Origin: Bremerella sp. P1
GTDB lineage: Bacteria; Planctomycetota; Planctomycetia; Pirellulales; Pirellulaceae
Reading direction: 5' to 3'
NCBI RefSeq assembly: GCF_028748185.1
Contig: NZ_CP118164.1
Span: 2,852,001-2,916,000 of the forward strand
Length of the DNA stretch: 64,000 bases
Under the pieces are notes generated by a model that did no database searches, was not told the DNA's origin, and was given only the letters and a program-made list of their open reading frames with translations. Positions 8,287 to 17,558 of the stretch are shown here, in pieces; position 1 is the first letter of the stretch; each line of letters starts with the position of its first letter. The position numbers and the translations under genes are program-made.

Positions 8287-9285
8287 GTGCTGGCACTTGT
8301 CACCGGTTCGACCGGATTAGTGGGCAACAACGTAACTCGGATGCTGCTAGAGCAAGGACATCAAGTTCGGGTGATGGTCCGTGACCCGCGGATCGATCGT
8401 TCGCTAGCGGGCCTCGATGTCGAGCCAGTCCCAGGCGACATCCGCGAAGAAGAAGCGGTTAACACGGCCATGATTGGTGTCGACGCGGTCATTCACTCGG
8501 CAGCGGTGGTTCATATTGGCTGGACCAAAGAAAAGCTGATGCAGCAGGTGAATGTCGAAGGGACCAAGATCGTGGCTCAAGCGGCCATGAAGCAAGGGGT
8601 TCGCATGGTGCACGTTTCCTCGGTCGACGCACTCGGCGTCGGCAAGAAGGATGCGTCGGCCAACGAAGACTCGCCACGCGAGGGTAAGATCCCCTGTCCC
8701 TACGTGCTCACCAAGCGCGCCGCGGAAGACGCGCTGCGCGAGATGGTTCCCCAAGGCTTGAATGTCGTCATCACGAACCCGGCCCTGATGTTCGGCCCGT
8801 GGGACTGGAAACCTTCGTCGGGGCGCATGCTGATTTCGGTCGTGAAGAAGCAGCCGCCAATGGCACCGCGCGGTGGGGGCAGTACGTGCGATGTGCGTGA
8901 CGTGGCCGCCGCGATTATCACGGCAATCCATAAAGGAAAGGTCGGCGAGAACTACATCCTGGGCGGAGAGAATCTGACGTACTTCGACCTCTGGAAACGC
9001 ATGGCCGCCATCACCGGGCGGCGACCACCCTGGGCACGCTTGGGACCGCTGATCGGTATCATCGCCGGTATGAGCGGTGACCTGTATGGGCACATGGATG
9101 GTAAAGAGCCGGAAGTGAACTCGGCAGCAATTAAGATGGGTAGTCAGTACCATTACTATCGCAGCGACAAAGCGATGGAAGAACTCGACTACCAGGTTCG
9201 TCCTCTCGACCGGACCTTGCGTGACGCGCTGCTATGGTTTCGAGCCAATGGCTATCTCCCCGCACTGGATGGTTCCGAAGAATGA
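8287..9285 (+). CDS. NAD-dependent epimerase/dehydratase (extended SDR)
   Basis: 332 residues from GTG 8287. The Rossmann NAD-binding motif TGSTGLVG is at 6-13 and the catalytic pair Tyr139/Lys143 lies in YVLTK; SSVD (111-114) supplies the catalytic Ser. Segments such as VMVRDPRIDRSLAGLDVEPV and GENYILGGENLTY resemble HpnA-type (hopanoid-associated) sugar epimerases and dihydroflavonol-reductase-like SDRs. The exact substrate cannot be assigned. The stop overlaps the start of the beta-lactamase-fold gene as ATGA, implying translational coupling. No hopanoid genes are nearby, so I do not use hpnA. Confidence 0.85.
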   Translation: MLALVTGSTGLVGNNVTRMLLEQGHQVRVMVRDPRIDRSLAGLDVEPVPGDIREEEAVNTAMIGVDAVIHSAAVVHIGWTKEKLMQQVNVEGTKIVAQAAMKQGVRMVHVSSVDALGVGKKDASANEDSPREGKIPCPYVLTKRAAEDALREMVPQGLNVVITNPALMFGPWDWKPSSGRMLISVVKKQPPMAPRGGGSTCDVRDVAAAIITAIHKGKVGENYILGGENLTYFDLWKRMAAITGRRPPWARLGPLIGIIAGMSGDLYGHMDGKEPEVNSAAIKMGSQYHYYRSDKAMEELDYQVRPLDRTLRDALLWFRANGYLPALDGSEE

Positions 9286-10598
9286 ACACCGATTGCGATC
9301 GCCGTCGTTTTCTCGCCAGGCTCACGACCCTGTTGTCGACTGGGAGCGTTCTCGCTGGTCTGACAGAACATTGCAGTGCGGCGGATAAGGTCACGTCGAA
9401 GGGCGAGAGCCTGGCAGGGCTCGCGGCGTACGATCGTTTGATGGAAACGTTCTTCGAAGAGAACCAGCCGCTGGGCGCATCGTTGGCGGTGGCTTACCGA
9501 GGACGGCTGGTTTACGCCAAGGGGTTTGGCCAAGCCGATCTGGACGGAAAACGCCAGGTGCAACCGACCTCGCTGTTTCGCATTGCCAGTTTGTCGAAGC
9601 CGGTCACCGCCGTGGCGGTGATGAAGCTGGTCGAGGAGGGCAAAGTCACCCTGGATCAGCCGATCGTTCCCCTGTTGAATCTCGACTTCCTGCCTGAGGA
9701 TCCGCAGCAGTGGGCCGATCCACGTATGGCAGATATCACGCTGCACCACTGTTTGCAGCATACCGGGGGTTTCGATAAAGACAGGTCTGGCGATCCTTTC
9801 GCGATGAGTCGACCGGTGAAGGTCTCGCTGGGAGTCGACTTTCCGCTATCGCAAGAGGACCTGCTGCGATTTGCTCTGACGAGGAATCTCGACTTCGATC
9901 CCGGTCAGAAACATGCGTATGCCAACATCGGTTACTTAATGCTTGGGCGTATGATCGAGCAGCAAAGCGGTCAGGCGTACGACCAATATGTGCAGCAAGA
10001 GATCCTGCAACCGCTGGGCATCCACCGGATGCAATTGGCCAAAACGCTCAAAGAATACGCGGCTCCCGGAGAGGTCGAGTACCGTGACGCCAAAGGACGA
10101 ACCGGCGCGAATGTACTAGGGCTCAAGAGTACCGACTGGGTCCCCTTCCCGTACGGCATCGAACGCATCGAGAACCTGGCACCTGTCGGCGGTTGGCTGG
10201 CCTCGTCGGTCGATCTGGTTCGATTCACCTCAGGTTTGTTCTTTCCTGAAGGGGATGCGATTCTCTCGCGCGAGACGCTGCAAACGATGCTGGCTCCTCC
10301 CAAGATCAACGGCCAGAAGCCCTCTGGCAAACAGGCCTACTACTATGCTTGTGGCTGGCTAACGAGACCTTCGCCTAGAAGCGTCTTACCATGGACCTGT
10401 TGGCACAACGGTCGACTGACTGGCGTATCGACGCTACTCGTTTCTCGTGCCGATGGGATCAGCTGGTGCGTGCTCTTCAATCAAGATACGGCACCGGATG
10501 GCCAGGCCTTTGCCAGTAAAATCGACAGCCCACTGCACGCTCCGGCCAATGCAATTGAAGATTGGCCGGAGGGAGATTTGTTTGCGGAATACCTCTAG
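9282..10598 (+). CDS. Class C beta-lactamase-family serine hydrolase
   Basis: 438 residues; ATG 9282 overlaps the upstream stop by four bases. The N-terminus contains RRRFLARLTTLLSTGSVLAG, a twin-arginine-like signal that suggests export of a folded enzyme. The serine beta-lactamase/DD-peptidase triad is present: Ser103-Leu-Ser-Lys106 (SxxK), Tyr213-Ala-Asn215 (YxN) and His375-Asn-Gly377 (the KTG-equivalent box). Such proteins can be beta-lactamases, D-aminopeptidases, esterases or transesterases, and sequence alone does not tell which. The stop lies 12 bases from the convergent transaldolase stop. Confidence 0.9.
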   Translation: MNTDCDRRRFLARLTTLLSTGSVLAGLTEHCSAADKVTSKGESLAGLAAYDRLMETFFEENQPLGASLAVAYRGRLVYAKGFGQADLDGKRQVQPTSLFRIASLSKPVTAVAVMKLVEEGKVTLDQPIVPLLNLDFLPEDPQQWADPRMADITLHHCLQHTGGFDKDRSGDPFAMSRPVKVSLGVDFPLSQEDLLRFALTRNLDFDPGQKHAYANIGYLMLGRMIEQQSGQAYDQYVQQEILQPLGIHRMQLAKTLKEYAAPGEVEYRDAKGRTGANVLGLKSTDWVPFPYGIERIENLAPVGGWLASSVDLVRFTSGLFFPEGDAILSRETLQTMLAPPKINGQKPSGKQAYYYACGWLTRPSPRSVLPWTCWHNGRLTGVSTLLVSRADGISWCVLFNQDTAPDGQAFASKIDSPLHAPANAIEDWPEGDLFAEYL

Positions 10599-10610
10599 AA
10601 CGTTATTCCG

Positions 10611-11657
10611 TTAAACGGCGGCCTTCTTCGACTCGATCAGTTCGAGCAAAGCCTTTTGCGGATCGGCGAACTTGGCGATCCCTTCTTCCATCAAGATCTC
10701 TTCCAGATGGACATAGTCGACATGGCGGTCGAGTTCGTCCAGCACTTCCTGGGGTGGCAGTTGATCGATCTCACGCTCGAACGTCTTGCCACTCTCTTGA
10801 ACCTGCTGGTTGGTCTTCGGCGGGTTGGTTTCGATACCGTCGCCGGCGAACGCTGCCACATACTTCCACGGCGGGTCGGAAGGAAGCTTGGTGCCGGTCG
10901 AGGCGAAGATCAGCTCTTGCTCCAGCTTCAGGTTGTTGTCGGACCAGAACTCGGCATTGTTCTTCCAGATGTTTTTTGCGTTAACAATTCCGAGTTGCCC
11001 CTGAGCGGCATCGCTCAGATGTGGCAAATGCTTCTCGGTATAAACATCGACGCGCGAAACAAAGATAGAGTAGACACTTTTGAACGCGTCGGTCGATTCT
11101 CGTCGCTGGGCACCACGCCACACGGCCTCGCGAGCCGCATGATACTGACGCATGGTGAAGCAAAGTGTCACGTTCAGCGTGATGCCGGTGGCGCAAAGTT
11201 CTTCCAAAGCGTCGATGCCGGCCGGGGTGGCTGGCACTTTGATCATGCGGTTCTTATGGCCGAGCCCCCACTTCTTGCCCAGTTCGATGTATTGAGCCAC
11301 GCGATCTTCGTGAGGGAGATTGCGATCGGGGTCTTCCAGCAGCGGATCCAACTCGAAGCTGACGTAGCCGTTGTTGCCTTCGGAGCTCTCCCAGACCGGC
11401 AAAAAGACGTCTTGGGCCTGCTGGACCATGCGGTCGGTGATCGTCCAGGCAATCTCATGGGCGTCTTTTCCCTCGGCGGTCAGTTCTTCGATCCAATTGT
11501 CGAACTGCCCCGATTTGATCAGACCGGAGACGATGACCGGGTTGGAAGTCGCCCCGGAAACACCCAGCTTGGAATTGGATTCGACCAACTCGGGATCAAT
11601 GGAATCGAGCCAAACTTTGGTGCCTGACTGTATAAGTGTCTCAAGTGGCGTCGTCAT
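10611..11657 (-). CDS. tal: Transaldolase
   Basis: 348 residues from ATG 11657, with AAAGGAGCG upstream; longer in-frame extensions lack support. The enzyme moves a dihydroxyacetone unit between sugar phosphates in the non-oxidative pentose phosphate pathway. The N-terminal block [15 protein letters not shown], the [11 protein letters not shown] block and the Schiff-base Lys140 in [10 protein letters not shown] are diagnostic. The length and the [12 protein letters not shown] segment fit the long bacterial transaldolase subfamily, not the short TalC/fructose-6-phosphate aldolase type. It is a single gene, convergent with the beta-lactamase-fold gene. Confidence 0.95.
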   Translation of the reverse strand: MTTPLETLIQSGTKVWLDSIDPELVESNSKLGVSGATSNPVIVSGLIKSGQFDNWIEELTAEGKDAHEIAWTITDRMVQQAQDVFLPVWESSEGNNGYVSFELDPLLEDPDRNLPHEDRVAQYIELGKKWGLGHKNRMIKVPATPAGIDALEELCATGITLNVTLCFTMRQYHAAREAVWRGAQRRESTDAFKSVYSIFVSRVDVYTEKHLPHLSDAAQGQLGIVNAKNIWKNNAEFWSDNNLKLEQELIFASTGTKLPSDPPWKYVAAFAGDGIETNPPKTNQQVQESGKTFEREIDQLPPQEVLDELDRHVDYVHLEEILMEEGIAKFADPQKALLELIESKKAAV

Positions 11658-12061
11658 TGCCCATCGCTCCTTTATTTGGGAATCAAATGCATGAATTGGA
11701 CGAAGTTGCGGTATTCTACCCAGGCGAGCGGTGCAGATCTTCTTTTTCTGCCGTGCGAAGGTCCTGGAAAGCACCACAATTTGGATTTGGTGAAGATGCA
11801 CAGCTTAGGGTATATGCGCCTGCCATAGACTCAACTTGAAGAAAACTGTAGCTTTAATCGCTTACAGACGCAAAAATTGGCGAAGTTTTTACCGTTTTGC
11901 GTAGGAAGCAGCAAGTAGCGGAAAATCTGTGAGGCATCGGCGATCAGGCCGAGTTCTCATAGCCGTGCCCACTGGCTGAGCCGGTGGCGTTGGATCTTGG
12001 CCTGAGCGTCCGATTTACCTCGATCCGAGTTGCTCAAAGGATTCTCAAAGAGCGGATTTTG
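11658..12061. other. Divergent intergenic region with a nested inverted repeat
   Basis: It holds the promoters of transaldolase (minus) and the RND exporter (plus). An inverted repeat has arms ACGCAAAA (11868-11875) and TTTTGCGT (11895-11902) with an inner A5/T5 pairing. It could be an operator or a hairpin. No gene is supported here. Confidence 0.5.
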
Positions 12062-15000
12062 ATGCAGATGCGTCGACCTACATTCTTCGAGCGTTACGCC
12101 CTGTTCATATTGATGGCGATCTTCTTCCTCGTCCCGTTCGCGCTGCGCGGGGCACGGTTGTCGCTGGAACAGATGAGGAATGACGTTAAAGACTGGCTTC
12201 CCAGTGACTTCGCCGAAACGTCCGAACTCGATTGGTTCCGCGATCACTTTCTGGGCGAGCAATTCGTTCTGATCAGTTGGGAAGGCTGCACTGCCGAAGA
12301 CCAACGCCTCGATTATCTCGCGCGGCTGTTGGTCCCTCCGCCGTTGACCGAGGAAGAGAAACAGAAAGTTCCCACTGATCATCGCCTGCCAGATTTCATC
12401 GGCGACGAACTGGGACTCTATTACCCCGGCGAAGAACACGATGGTTGGGCGGGACAGAACGAGAAGTGGTTCCTGGGAAACGACTCGACGTGGTACTACC
12501 TTCTAGATAACGGCGAGCTGTACAAGTGGAATGGCCAGAGCACGGTGATTGGTGCGCTTGGTCGTGCCGCCGAGCGGGTCTTCACCGGAGGCAACTCGGC
12601 CGATGGCGACTATGTGAAGAAGGTCAACGAAGAGTACTACAAGAAGCCCAAGCTGCTGCAAGCGCGGCTCTTCAAATCCGTCACGACCGGGCCTGATGTT
12701 CTGGCTCAATTGGCTGCCCCTGGTGGTACGCTGGTTCGAGATGGTGACCCGAGCCCGAGAGACTTGGAAGAGGCCCGCGAGAAGGCCTTGAACCGACTCA
12801 AAGGCACCTTGTTCGGTCCCGACGGAGAGCAGACCTGCTTGATCGTCACACTCACCGATGCCGGCAAGGTGGATCTGCGCCGCACGATGGGACATGGCGT
12901 GCTTGGCCGCCCGCTGGGTCAATTGGAAGAGCTGGCAATTCAAGCTGGCGTGCCGCTGGAAGAGCTTCGCCTGGGTGGTCCTCCGGTCGATAACGTTTCG
13001 ATTGACGAAGAAGGGGAACGTACGCTGGCCCGCCTGGTCAGCTTCAGCGTGATCATCGGCCTGGGGCTTTCGTACCTGTGTTTGCGTAGCATCAAGCTGA
13101 CCATCATGGTCTTTTTCGTTGGTGGGATTAGCGCGGTGACGAGCTTGTCGCTGATCTACTGGACCGCTGGCCGATTTATCTGGTGGCTCGATCCGACGAC
13201 CGACGCCGTGATCATGTCGATGCCGGCGGTGGTGTACGTGCTCGGCTTATCGGGCGCGATCCATATCGTGAACTACTACAAAGATGTCGTGAACGAGTCA
13301 GGCACGCTGCGGAATGCTCCGGAACTGACGATTGCTCACGGTTGGTATCCTTGCACCATTGCTGCCGTAACCACGGCCGTGGGTCTGGGGTCCTTGGCAA
13401 CCAGTAGCATCACGCCGATTCACAAGTTCGGTATCTTCTCGGCGATGGGCGTTCTGGCAACGCTCTTCCTGCTGTTCACCTACCTGCCGGCCGCACTGCA
13501 AATGTGGCCCCCGAATGCTGCGAAGAAGGGGGAAACGAAGCCGATCGAACCTTCGGCAGCCGGGCAGTGGATTCGCGGAATTGGTGATCGAGTCGGTGAC
13601 TTCATCATCGCGAATAACGTGAAGGTGGCCTTGGGCTGTATGGCGATCTTCCTCTTCTTCGCGTTCGGACTTCAGTACCTGAAGACCTCCGTGCAACTGC
13701 TGAAGATGTTCGACGACGATGCCCGCATCATTCAGGACTATGCCTGGTTAGAAGACAACCTGGGCAAGCTCGTGCCGATGGAACTGGTCGTCCGCGTCGA
13801 ACCCGAAATGCTTTACTACGACGAAGCCGATCCAGAAAAGGCACTCAACCCGCTGGCACTGGCCAACGAAGACAAGGTCGATCCGAAGTTCCAATACAAG
13901 TTCCTGGAACGCATGGAGATGGCCCAACGCGTCGCGAACGTCGTTGAAGAATACCTCGGCCCGGATGGAGCCGAACTGGTAGGTCCTCCGATGTCGGCTT
14001 TGACGTTTGCTCCCGAGCTTCCCGATGCCGGTAACAGCACGGCTTCGCTTTCGGAACGCTATGCCTACAGCAAGCAGTTGGAAGCCTCGTTCAACGAGTT
14101 TGTGAAGTCCGATTACCTGCGAGTCGACAAGAAGAATGGTGCCGAGTTGTGGCGTGTGAGCCTGCGACTGGGTGCGCTCGAAAACATTGACTATGGCAAC
14201 TTTGTCAATGACTTGAAGCAAGTGACCGAGCCGATCATGGATGCCTATCAGGCCCGCGATCGGATTCTGGCTCAGGTCGACAAGGACCGAGACGGTGCTG
14301 GATACGTCAACGCCAAGGTAGCTTTGCTAGGCGTGAATTACGAAGCAGCCAAAGAGGCGGCAGCCAGCGGCAAGTCCGATCATCACGATCGTTATGGGCA
14401 TCTCGACGCGACGAAAGTGTTTTCCGAAACGCTACGTGACCTGCTCGTGAATGCTCGTATCAAATTGTTGGATCACGATCCGGAAGTTCATAGCCAGGAA
14501 CGTTTGGATTACATTCTGAACAACTCTCGCGGCCATGCGGAATATGTTGTTTTGGTCGAACCCAACGTCATCTATGACATGGGTGCGATTGCTGATAACG
14601 CCAACGTCAAAGGGACCTTCGACGTTACTGCCCATGAATACACCGGGAAAGAGATTCCCCGGATGTACAGCGACGACCGTCCGCCTGTTTCGCTGGTTTA
14701 CACCGGCGTGGTTCCCGTCGTTTACAAGGCCGCTCGTACGCTGCTGACCAACCTGATCGAAAGCACGGTCTGGGCGTTTGCCTTGATCGCGTTGGTGATG
14801 ATGATGGTTCTGAAGAGCTTCCGAGCCGGTCTGATCTCGATGCTGCCGAACGTCTTCCCGATTTGTATCGTGTTCGGTTTTATGTCATGGACAGGCATCG
14901 AAGTTGACATCGGTACGATGATGACCGCCAGTGTGGCGATGGGTGTGGCGGTGGACGATACGGTCCACTTCCTGACCTGGTTCCGCTGGGGACTTGACGA

Positions 15001-15388
15001 AGGATATACGCGCGGCCGAGCGATTAAAGAAGCCTACAGTCGCTGTGCGATGGCCATGTTCCAGACGACCATCATTGGTGGCCTGGGGCTTGCCGTCTTT
15101 GCTTTCAGCACCTTCACGCCGACGCAGCGATTTGGTTACCTGATGGTCTCGCTGCTGGCAGTGGCCCTGATTGGTGACTTGATCTTCCTGCCAGCTCTGT
15201 TGGCGGGCCCGCTGGGACGTGTCTTCCGTCCTGATCACAAGGCTCGCAACAAGCACGGCGACAACGACAGCACCTCTGAAGAGCCTGTGGACGAGACTCC
15301 CTCGGAAGGAGATGCTCCCGAAGCCGCCGGCGAGGATGTCGAAGAACCGCGTGTCTACCCGGTTCATGGCCGTAGCCGCCCTGCTTAG
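12062..15388 (+). CDS. RND/MMPL-family exporter
   Basis: 1108 residues from ATG 12062 (a second ATG two codons on is possible). The architecture is the doubled RND fold: a first membrane helix near 10-28, a large periplasmic loop, a block of five to six helices (about 325-500), a second lone helix (near 520-545), another large periplasmic loop, and a final helix bundle (about 885-1050). The last bundle contains TASVAMGVAVDDTVHFLTWF, typical of MMPL/hydrophobe exporters with a proton-relay Asp pair. The C-terminus is a Glu/Asp/Ser-rich cytoplasmic tail. No membrane-fusion protein or outer-membrane channel is adjacent, as is usual for MMPL lipid or hopanoid transporters. The substrate is unknown. 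Confidence 0.9.
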   Translation: MQMRRPTFFERYALFILMAIFFLVPFALRGARLSLEQMRNDVKDWLPSDFAETSELDWFRDHFLGEQFVLISWEGCTAEDQRLDYLARLLVPPPLTEEEKQKVPTDHRLPDFIGDELGLYYPGEEHDGWAGQNEKWFLGNDSTWYYLLDNGELYKWNGQSTVIGALGRAAERVFTGGNSADGDYVKKVNEEYYKKPKLLQARLFKSVTTGPDVLAQLAAPGGTLVRDGDPSPRDLEEAREKALNRLKGTLFGPDGEQTCLIVTLTDAGKVDLRRTMGHGVLGRPLGQLEELAIQAGVPLEELRLGGPPVDNVSIDEEGERTLARLVSFSVIIGLGLSYLCLRSIKLTIMVFFVGGISAVTSLSLIYWTAGRFIWWLDPTTDAVIMSMPAVVYVLGLSGAIHIVNYYKDVVNESGTLRNAPELTIAHGWYPCTIAAVTTAVGLGSLATSSITPIHKFGIFSAMGVLATLFLLFTYLPAALQMWPPNAAKKGETKPIEPSAAGQWIRGIGDRVGDFIIANNVKVALGCMAIFLFFAFGLQYLKTSVQLLKMFDDDARIIQDYAWLEDNLGKLVPMELVVRVEPEMLYYDEADPEKALNPLALANEDKVDPKFQYKFLERMEMAQRVANVVEEYLGPDGAELVGPPMSALTFAPELPDAGNSTASLSERYAYSKQLEASFNEFVKSDYLRVDKKNGAELWRVSLRLGALENIDYGNFVNDLKQVTEPIMDAYQARDRILAQVDKDRDGAGYVNAKVALLGVNYEAAKEAAASGKSDHHDRYGHLDATKVFSETLRDLLVNARIKLLDHDPEVHSQERLDYILNNSRGHAEYVVLVEPNVIYDMGAIADNANVKGTFDVTAHEYTGKEIPRMYSDDRPPVSLVYTGVVPVVYKAARTLLTNLIESTVWAFALIALVMMMVLKSFRAGLISMLPNVFPICIVFGFMSWTGIEVDIGTMMTASVAMGVAVDDTVHFLTWFRWGLDEGYTRGRAIKEAYSRCAMAMFQTTIIGGLGLAVFAFSTFTPTQRFGYLMVSLLAVALIGDLIFLPALLAGPLGRVFRPDHKARNKHGDNDSTSEEPVDETPSEGDAPEAAGEDVEEPRVYPVHGRSRPA

Positions 15389-15448
15389 CGGCTTTGCCGG
15401 TCGACCGGTCTTCAATTCTGCCTATAATGAAACGTTTCGCGGCCCCGC

Positions 15449-15474
15449 TTTCACTTCGATAAGTGGGGTCTGAT
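15449..15474 (+). terminator. Possible hairpin after the exporter gene
   Basis: Arms CCCCGCTT and AAGTGGGG (one G-T pair) lie between the exporter stop and the deformylase start. The T tract is poor, so this may only weaken read-through. Confidence 0.35.
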
Positions 15475-15509
15475 CCCGTTATTTGGGCCCGGCTCTTAGG
15501 ACCGCTACG

Positions 15510-16088
15510 TTGCAGATCATTCACTTTCCTCATCCCACGCTGCGTTATAAATCGAAGCCTGTCAAACGCGTCGACGCGGAGCTTCGCGGCATGATTGCCG
15601 AGATGTTCGATCTGATGTACCAGGCTCGGGGGATTGGTCTGGCCGCCAATCAGGTTGGCATTCCGCTGCGGTTCTTCATCATGAATCTGGCCGGCGAAAA
15701 GGGAGAAGGCGAAGAACTGGTCTTCATCAATCCGGCCATCAACCGCGGAACGGGCTCGGACGAAGCCGAGGAAGGATGTCTCAGCTTGCCCGGCGTGTAT
15801 GGCCCCGTAATGCGTCCGGCCGAGATCATGTTCAGCGCCTATATGCCCAACGGCCAGAAGTTCGAGCAGAAGGTCGACGGGATGTTCGCCCGCTGCGTGC
15901 AGCACGAGACCGATCACCTCGATGGGATCATGTTCACCGATCGCATGGACGAAGACGCGCTGTACGATATCCAGCCCCAGGTCGATCAGTTCGAGCTGAC
16001 CTTCGAACGCCTGCGAGGCGAAGGCAAGCTGCCGACCGACGAAGAGATCAAGAAGTTCCAGGACGAACTCGAGAAGAAGTATGCTTAG
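15510..16088 (+). CDS. def: Peptide deformylase
   Basis: 192 residues from TTG 15510, chosen because TTAGGA lies 8 bases upstream and the product then starts MQIIHFPHPTLR, as deformylases do. It removes the formyl group from the N-terminal Met of nascent proteins. All three signature motifs are present: GIGLAANQ (41-48), EGCLS (88-92, Cys90 a metal ligand) and HETDH (132-136, two His ligands and the catalytic Glu). The methionyl-tRNA formyltransferase gene follows on the same strand, the usual def-fmt pairing, but here the two are separated by a repeat element. Confidence 0.96.
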   Translation: MQIIHFPHPTLRYKSKPVKRVDAELRGMIAEMFDLMYQARGIGLAANQVGIPLRFFIMNLAGEKGEGEELVFINPAINRGTGSDEAEEGCLSLPGVYGPVMRPAEIMFSAYMPNGQKFEQKVDGMFARCVQHETDHLDGIMFTDRMDEDALYDIQPQVDQFELTFERLRGEGKLPTDEEIKKFQDELEKKYA

Positions 16089-16097
16089 TTAGTGGGA

Positions 16098-16177
16098 AGT
16101 TTTCAGTGTTCAGTTTTCAGTAAGACTGCCTGAGGACTTCGTCTGCACTGAACACCGAAAACTGAACACTGAAAACT
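16098..16177. repeat. Long imperfect palindrome of the TTTTCAGTGTTCAG repeat family (locus 1)
   Basis: Positions 16098-16121 pair with 16154-16177 over 24 bases with one mismatch, around a 32-base loop. The same sequence words (AGTGGGAAGT, GTTCAGTTTTC, TGAACACTGAAAA) recur near 25124-25154 and 26318-26449. This copy lies between def and fmt. Confidence 0.75.
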
Positions 16178-16181
16178 GTTT

Positions 16182-17156
16182 ATGAAAATCGTCATGATGG
16201 GGACCGGGCCGTTTGCTGTTCCCACGTTTAAGGCTCTGATTGCGAGCGAGCATGAAGTCGCTTGCCTCTTCACTCAGCCCGTGCGATCGGTGCATCGGCG
16301 AAAGTCTTCGATTCCCACTCCCATGCGCGATGTCGCCAACGAGCATGGCATCGCGATTCATGATCCAGCAAGCGTGAACACCGATGAGGTGAAGCAACTG
16401 CTCGAAGGCATTCAGCCTGATCTGTTGGTTGTGTGCGATTACGGTCAGATCTTAAAGGACTACATCCTGGCCACGGCGACCTACGGCGGCATTAACTTGC
16501 ACGGTTCGATCCTCCCCAAATATCGCGGCGCGGCGCCGGTCAACTGGGCGATTCTCAGTGGGGACGAAGAAACGGGCATCACGGTCATCCACATGACACC
16601 CAAACTCGATGGGGGACCTTGTTTGAAGATCGTGCGGACGCCGATCGGTCCAACCGAAACGGCCGTCGAGCTAGAACCACGCCTGGCGGACCTGGGTGTG
16701 CAGGCCGTGCTTGAATCGATTGAGATGCTTGAAAAACATGGCCCTGAAGGCACGCCTGGTGAGGTTCAGGATCAGTCGCTCGCCACCAAGGCACCCCGTC
16801 TGGCCAAGTCGGATGCCGACATCGATTGGAGCGATTCGGCCGAGCTGATCTACAACAAGTTCCGCGCGTATCAGCCATGGCCCGGCTGTTTCACACATCT
16901 CGAGCAGCAGGGAAAACCGCCACTGCGGATCATCTTGAAAGAGATTCGTCTTTTACGCGAGCCAGCCCCGGAAAGCGTTTCGCCGGGATCCATCTCGGCG
17001 GTGACAGAAGACCGACTCTATTTCGCGGCGCAGGATGGCCAGATCATCATCGATACGCTACAGCCAGCGGGCAAAAAACCGATGAAGGTAGCGGACTTCG
17101 TCCGCGGTTATCAGCTCAAAGTTGGTGATCGACTGCTGTCAGAAGCCCAGCTGTAA
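16182..17156 (+). CDS. fmt: Methionyl-tRNA formyltransferase
   Basis: 324 residues from ATG 16182. It transfers a formyl group from 10-formyl-tetrahydrofolate to initiator Met-tRNA. The N-terminal formyltransferase domain carries catalytic Asn105 and His107 in GGINLHGSILPKYRGAAPVN, and Asp143 in TPKLDGG. The C-terminal OB-like domain follows (from about 215). The length is normal for Fmt. The start falls just after the palindromic repeat and lacks an obvious Shine-Dalgarno, so the repeat may influence translation or read-through from def. Confidence 0.96.
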   Translation: MKIVMMGTGPFAVPTFKALIASEHEVACLFTQPVRSVHRRKSSIPTPMRDVANEHGIAIHDPASVNTDEVKQLLEGIQPDLLVVCDYGQILKDYILATATYGGINLHGSILPKYRGAAPVNWAILSGDEETGITVIHMTPKLDGGPCLKIVRTPIGPTETAVELEPRLADLGVQAVLESIEMLEKHGPEGTPGEVQDQSLATKAPRLAKSDADIDWSDSAELIYNKFRAYQPWPGCFTHLEQQGKPPLRIILKEIRLLREPAPESVSPGSISAVTEDRLYFAAQDGQIIIDTLQPAGKKPMKVADFVRGYQLKVGDRLLSEAQL

Positions 17157-17280
17157 CAAGAAAACAGCCCTTTTCTAGCCTCGTTTACCCAGTTTGCCGC
17201 GGAAATCCCTCTCGCCCCCAAAGGGGGTCTTTGTTTAAGATACACCGTTGGATTTCTGCACGGACGCGGGATTATATGCT

Positions 17281-17517
17281 GTGAGTCGCTGGGACATCGT
17301 TCTATTTGCGGTCGCTTCTTACATCGCCATCATGGGATTGGTGCGACTGATGAGGGTGCGCCGTATCCGCTTGGAGCGTCAGTTCCAGGAGGAATTCCGC
17401 CGCCAGCGCGAGATTGCCCTGAAGCAACAGGCCGAAGAGCAGAAGAAGGCCCGAGAGCTCGCCGAACAGCAACAGTTTGAAGAATTCATCAAGCAGAAAC
17501 ACCAAGAGGCCGCCTAG
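17281..17517 (+). CDS. Small membrane protein with cytoplasmic coiled coil
   Basis: 78 residues from GTG 17281; an in-frame TTG 11 codons earlier is less likely. One membrane helix (about 5-23, IVLFAVASYIAIMGLVRLMR) is followed by a highly charged Arg/Glu/Gln/Lys helix to the C-terminus, which should form a coiled coil. It lies between fmt and miaB on the same strand. I do not recognise the family. Size and layout resemble small scaffold or regulator proteins, but that is only a structural impression. Confidence 0.7.
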   Translation: MSRWDIVLFAVASYIAIMGLVRLMRVRRIRLERQFQEEFRRQREIALKQQAEEQKKARELAEQQQFEEFIKQKHQEAA

Positions 17518-17558
17518 TCTCAGGAACCTAGGCCTCGCTTAACCCCCGATTCGTCCGC

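Noticed and set aside
8287-9285. hpnA hopanoid epimerase
   Set aside because: Similarity is at family level only and no hopanoid genes are nearby.
15423-15428. TATAAT as a promoter for def
   Set aside because: The -10 hexamer is perfect, but no -35 lies at suitable spacing; it may be chance.
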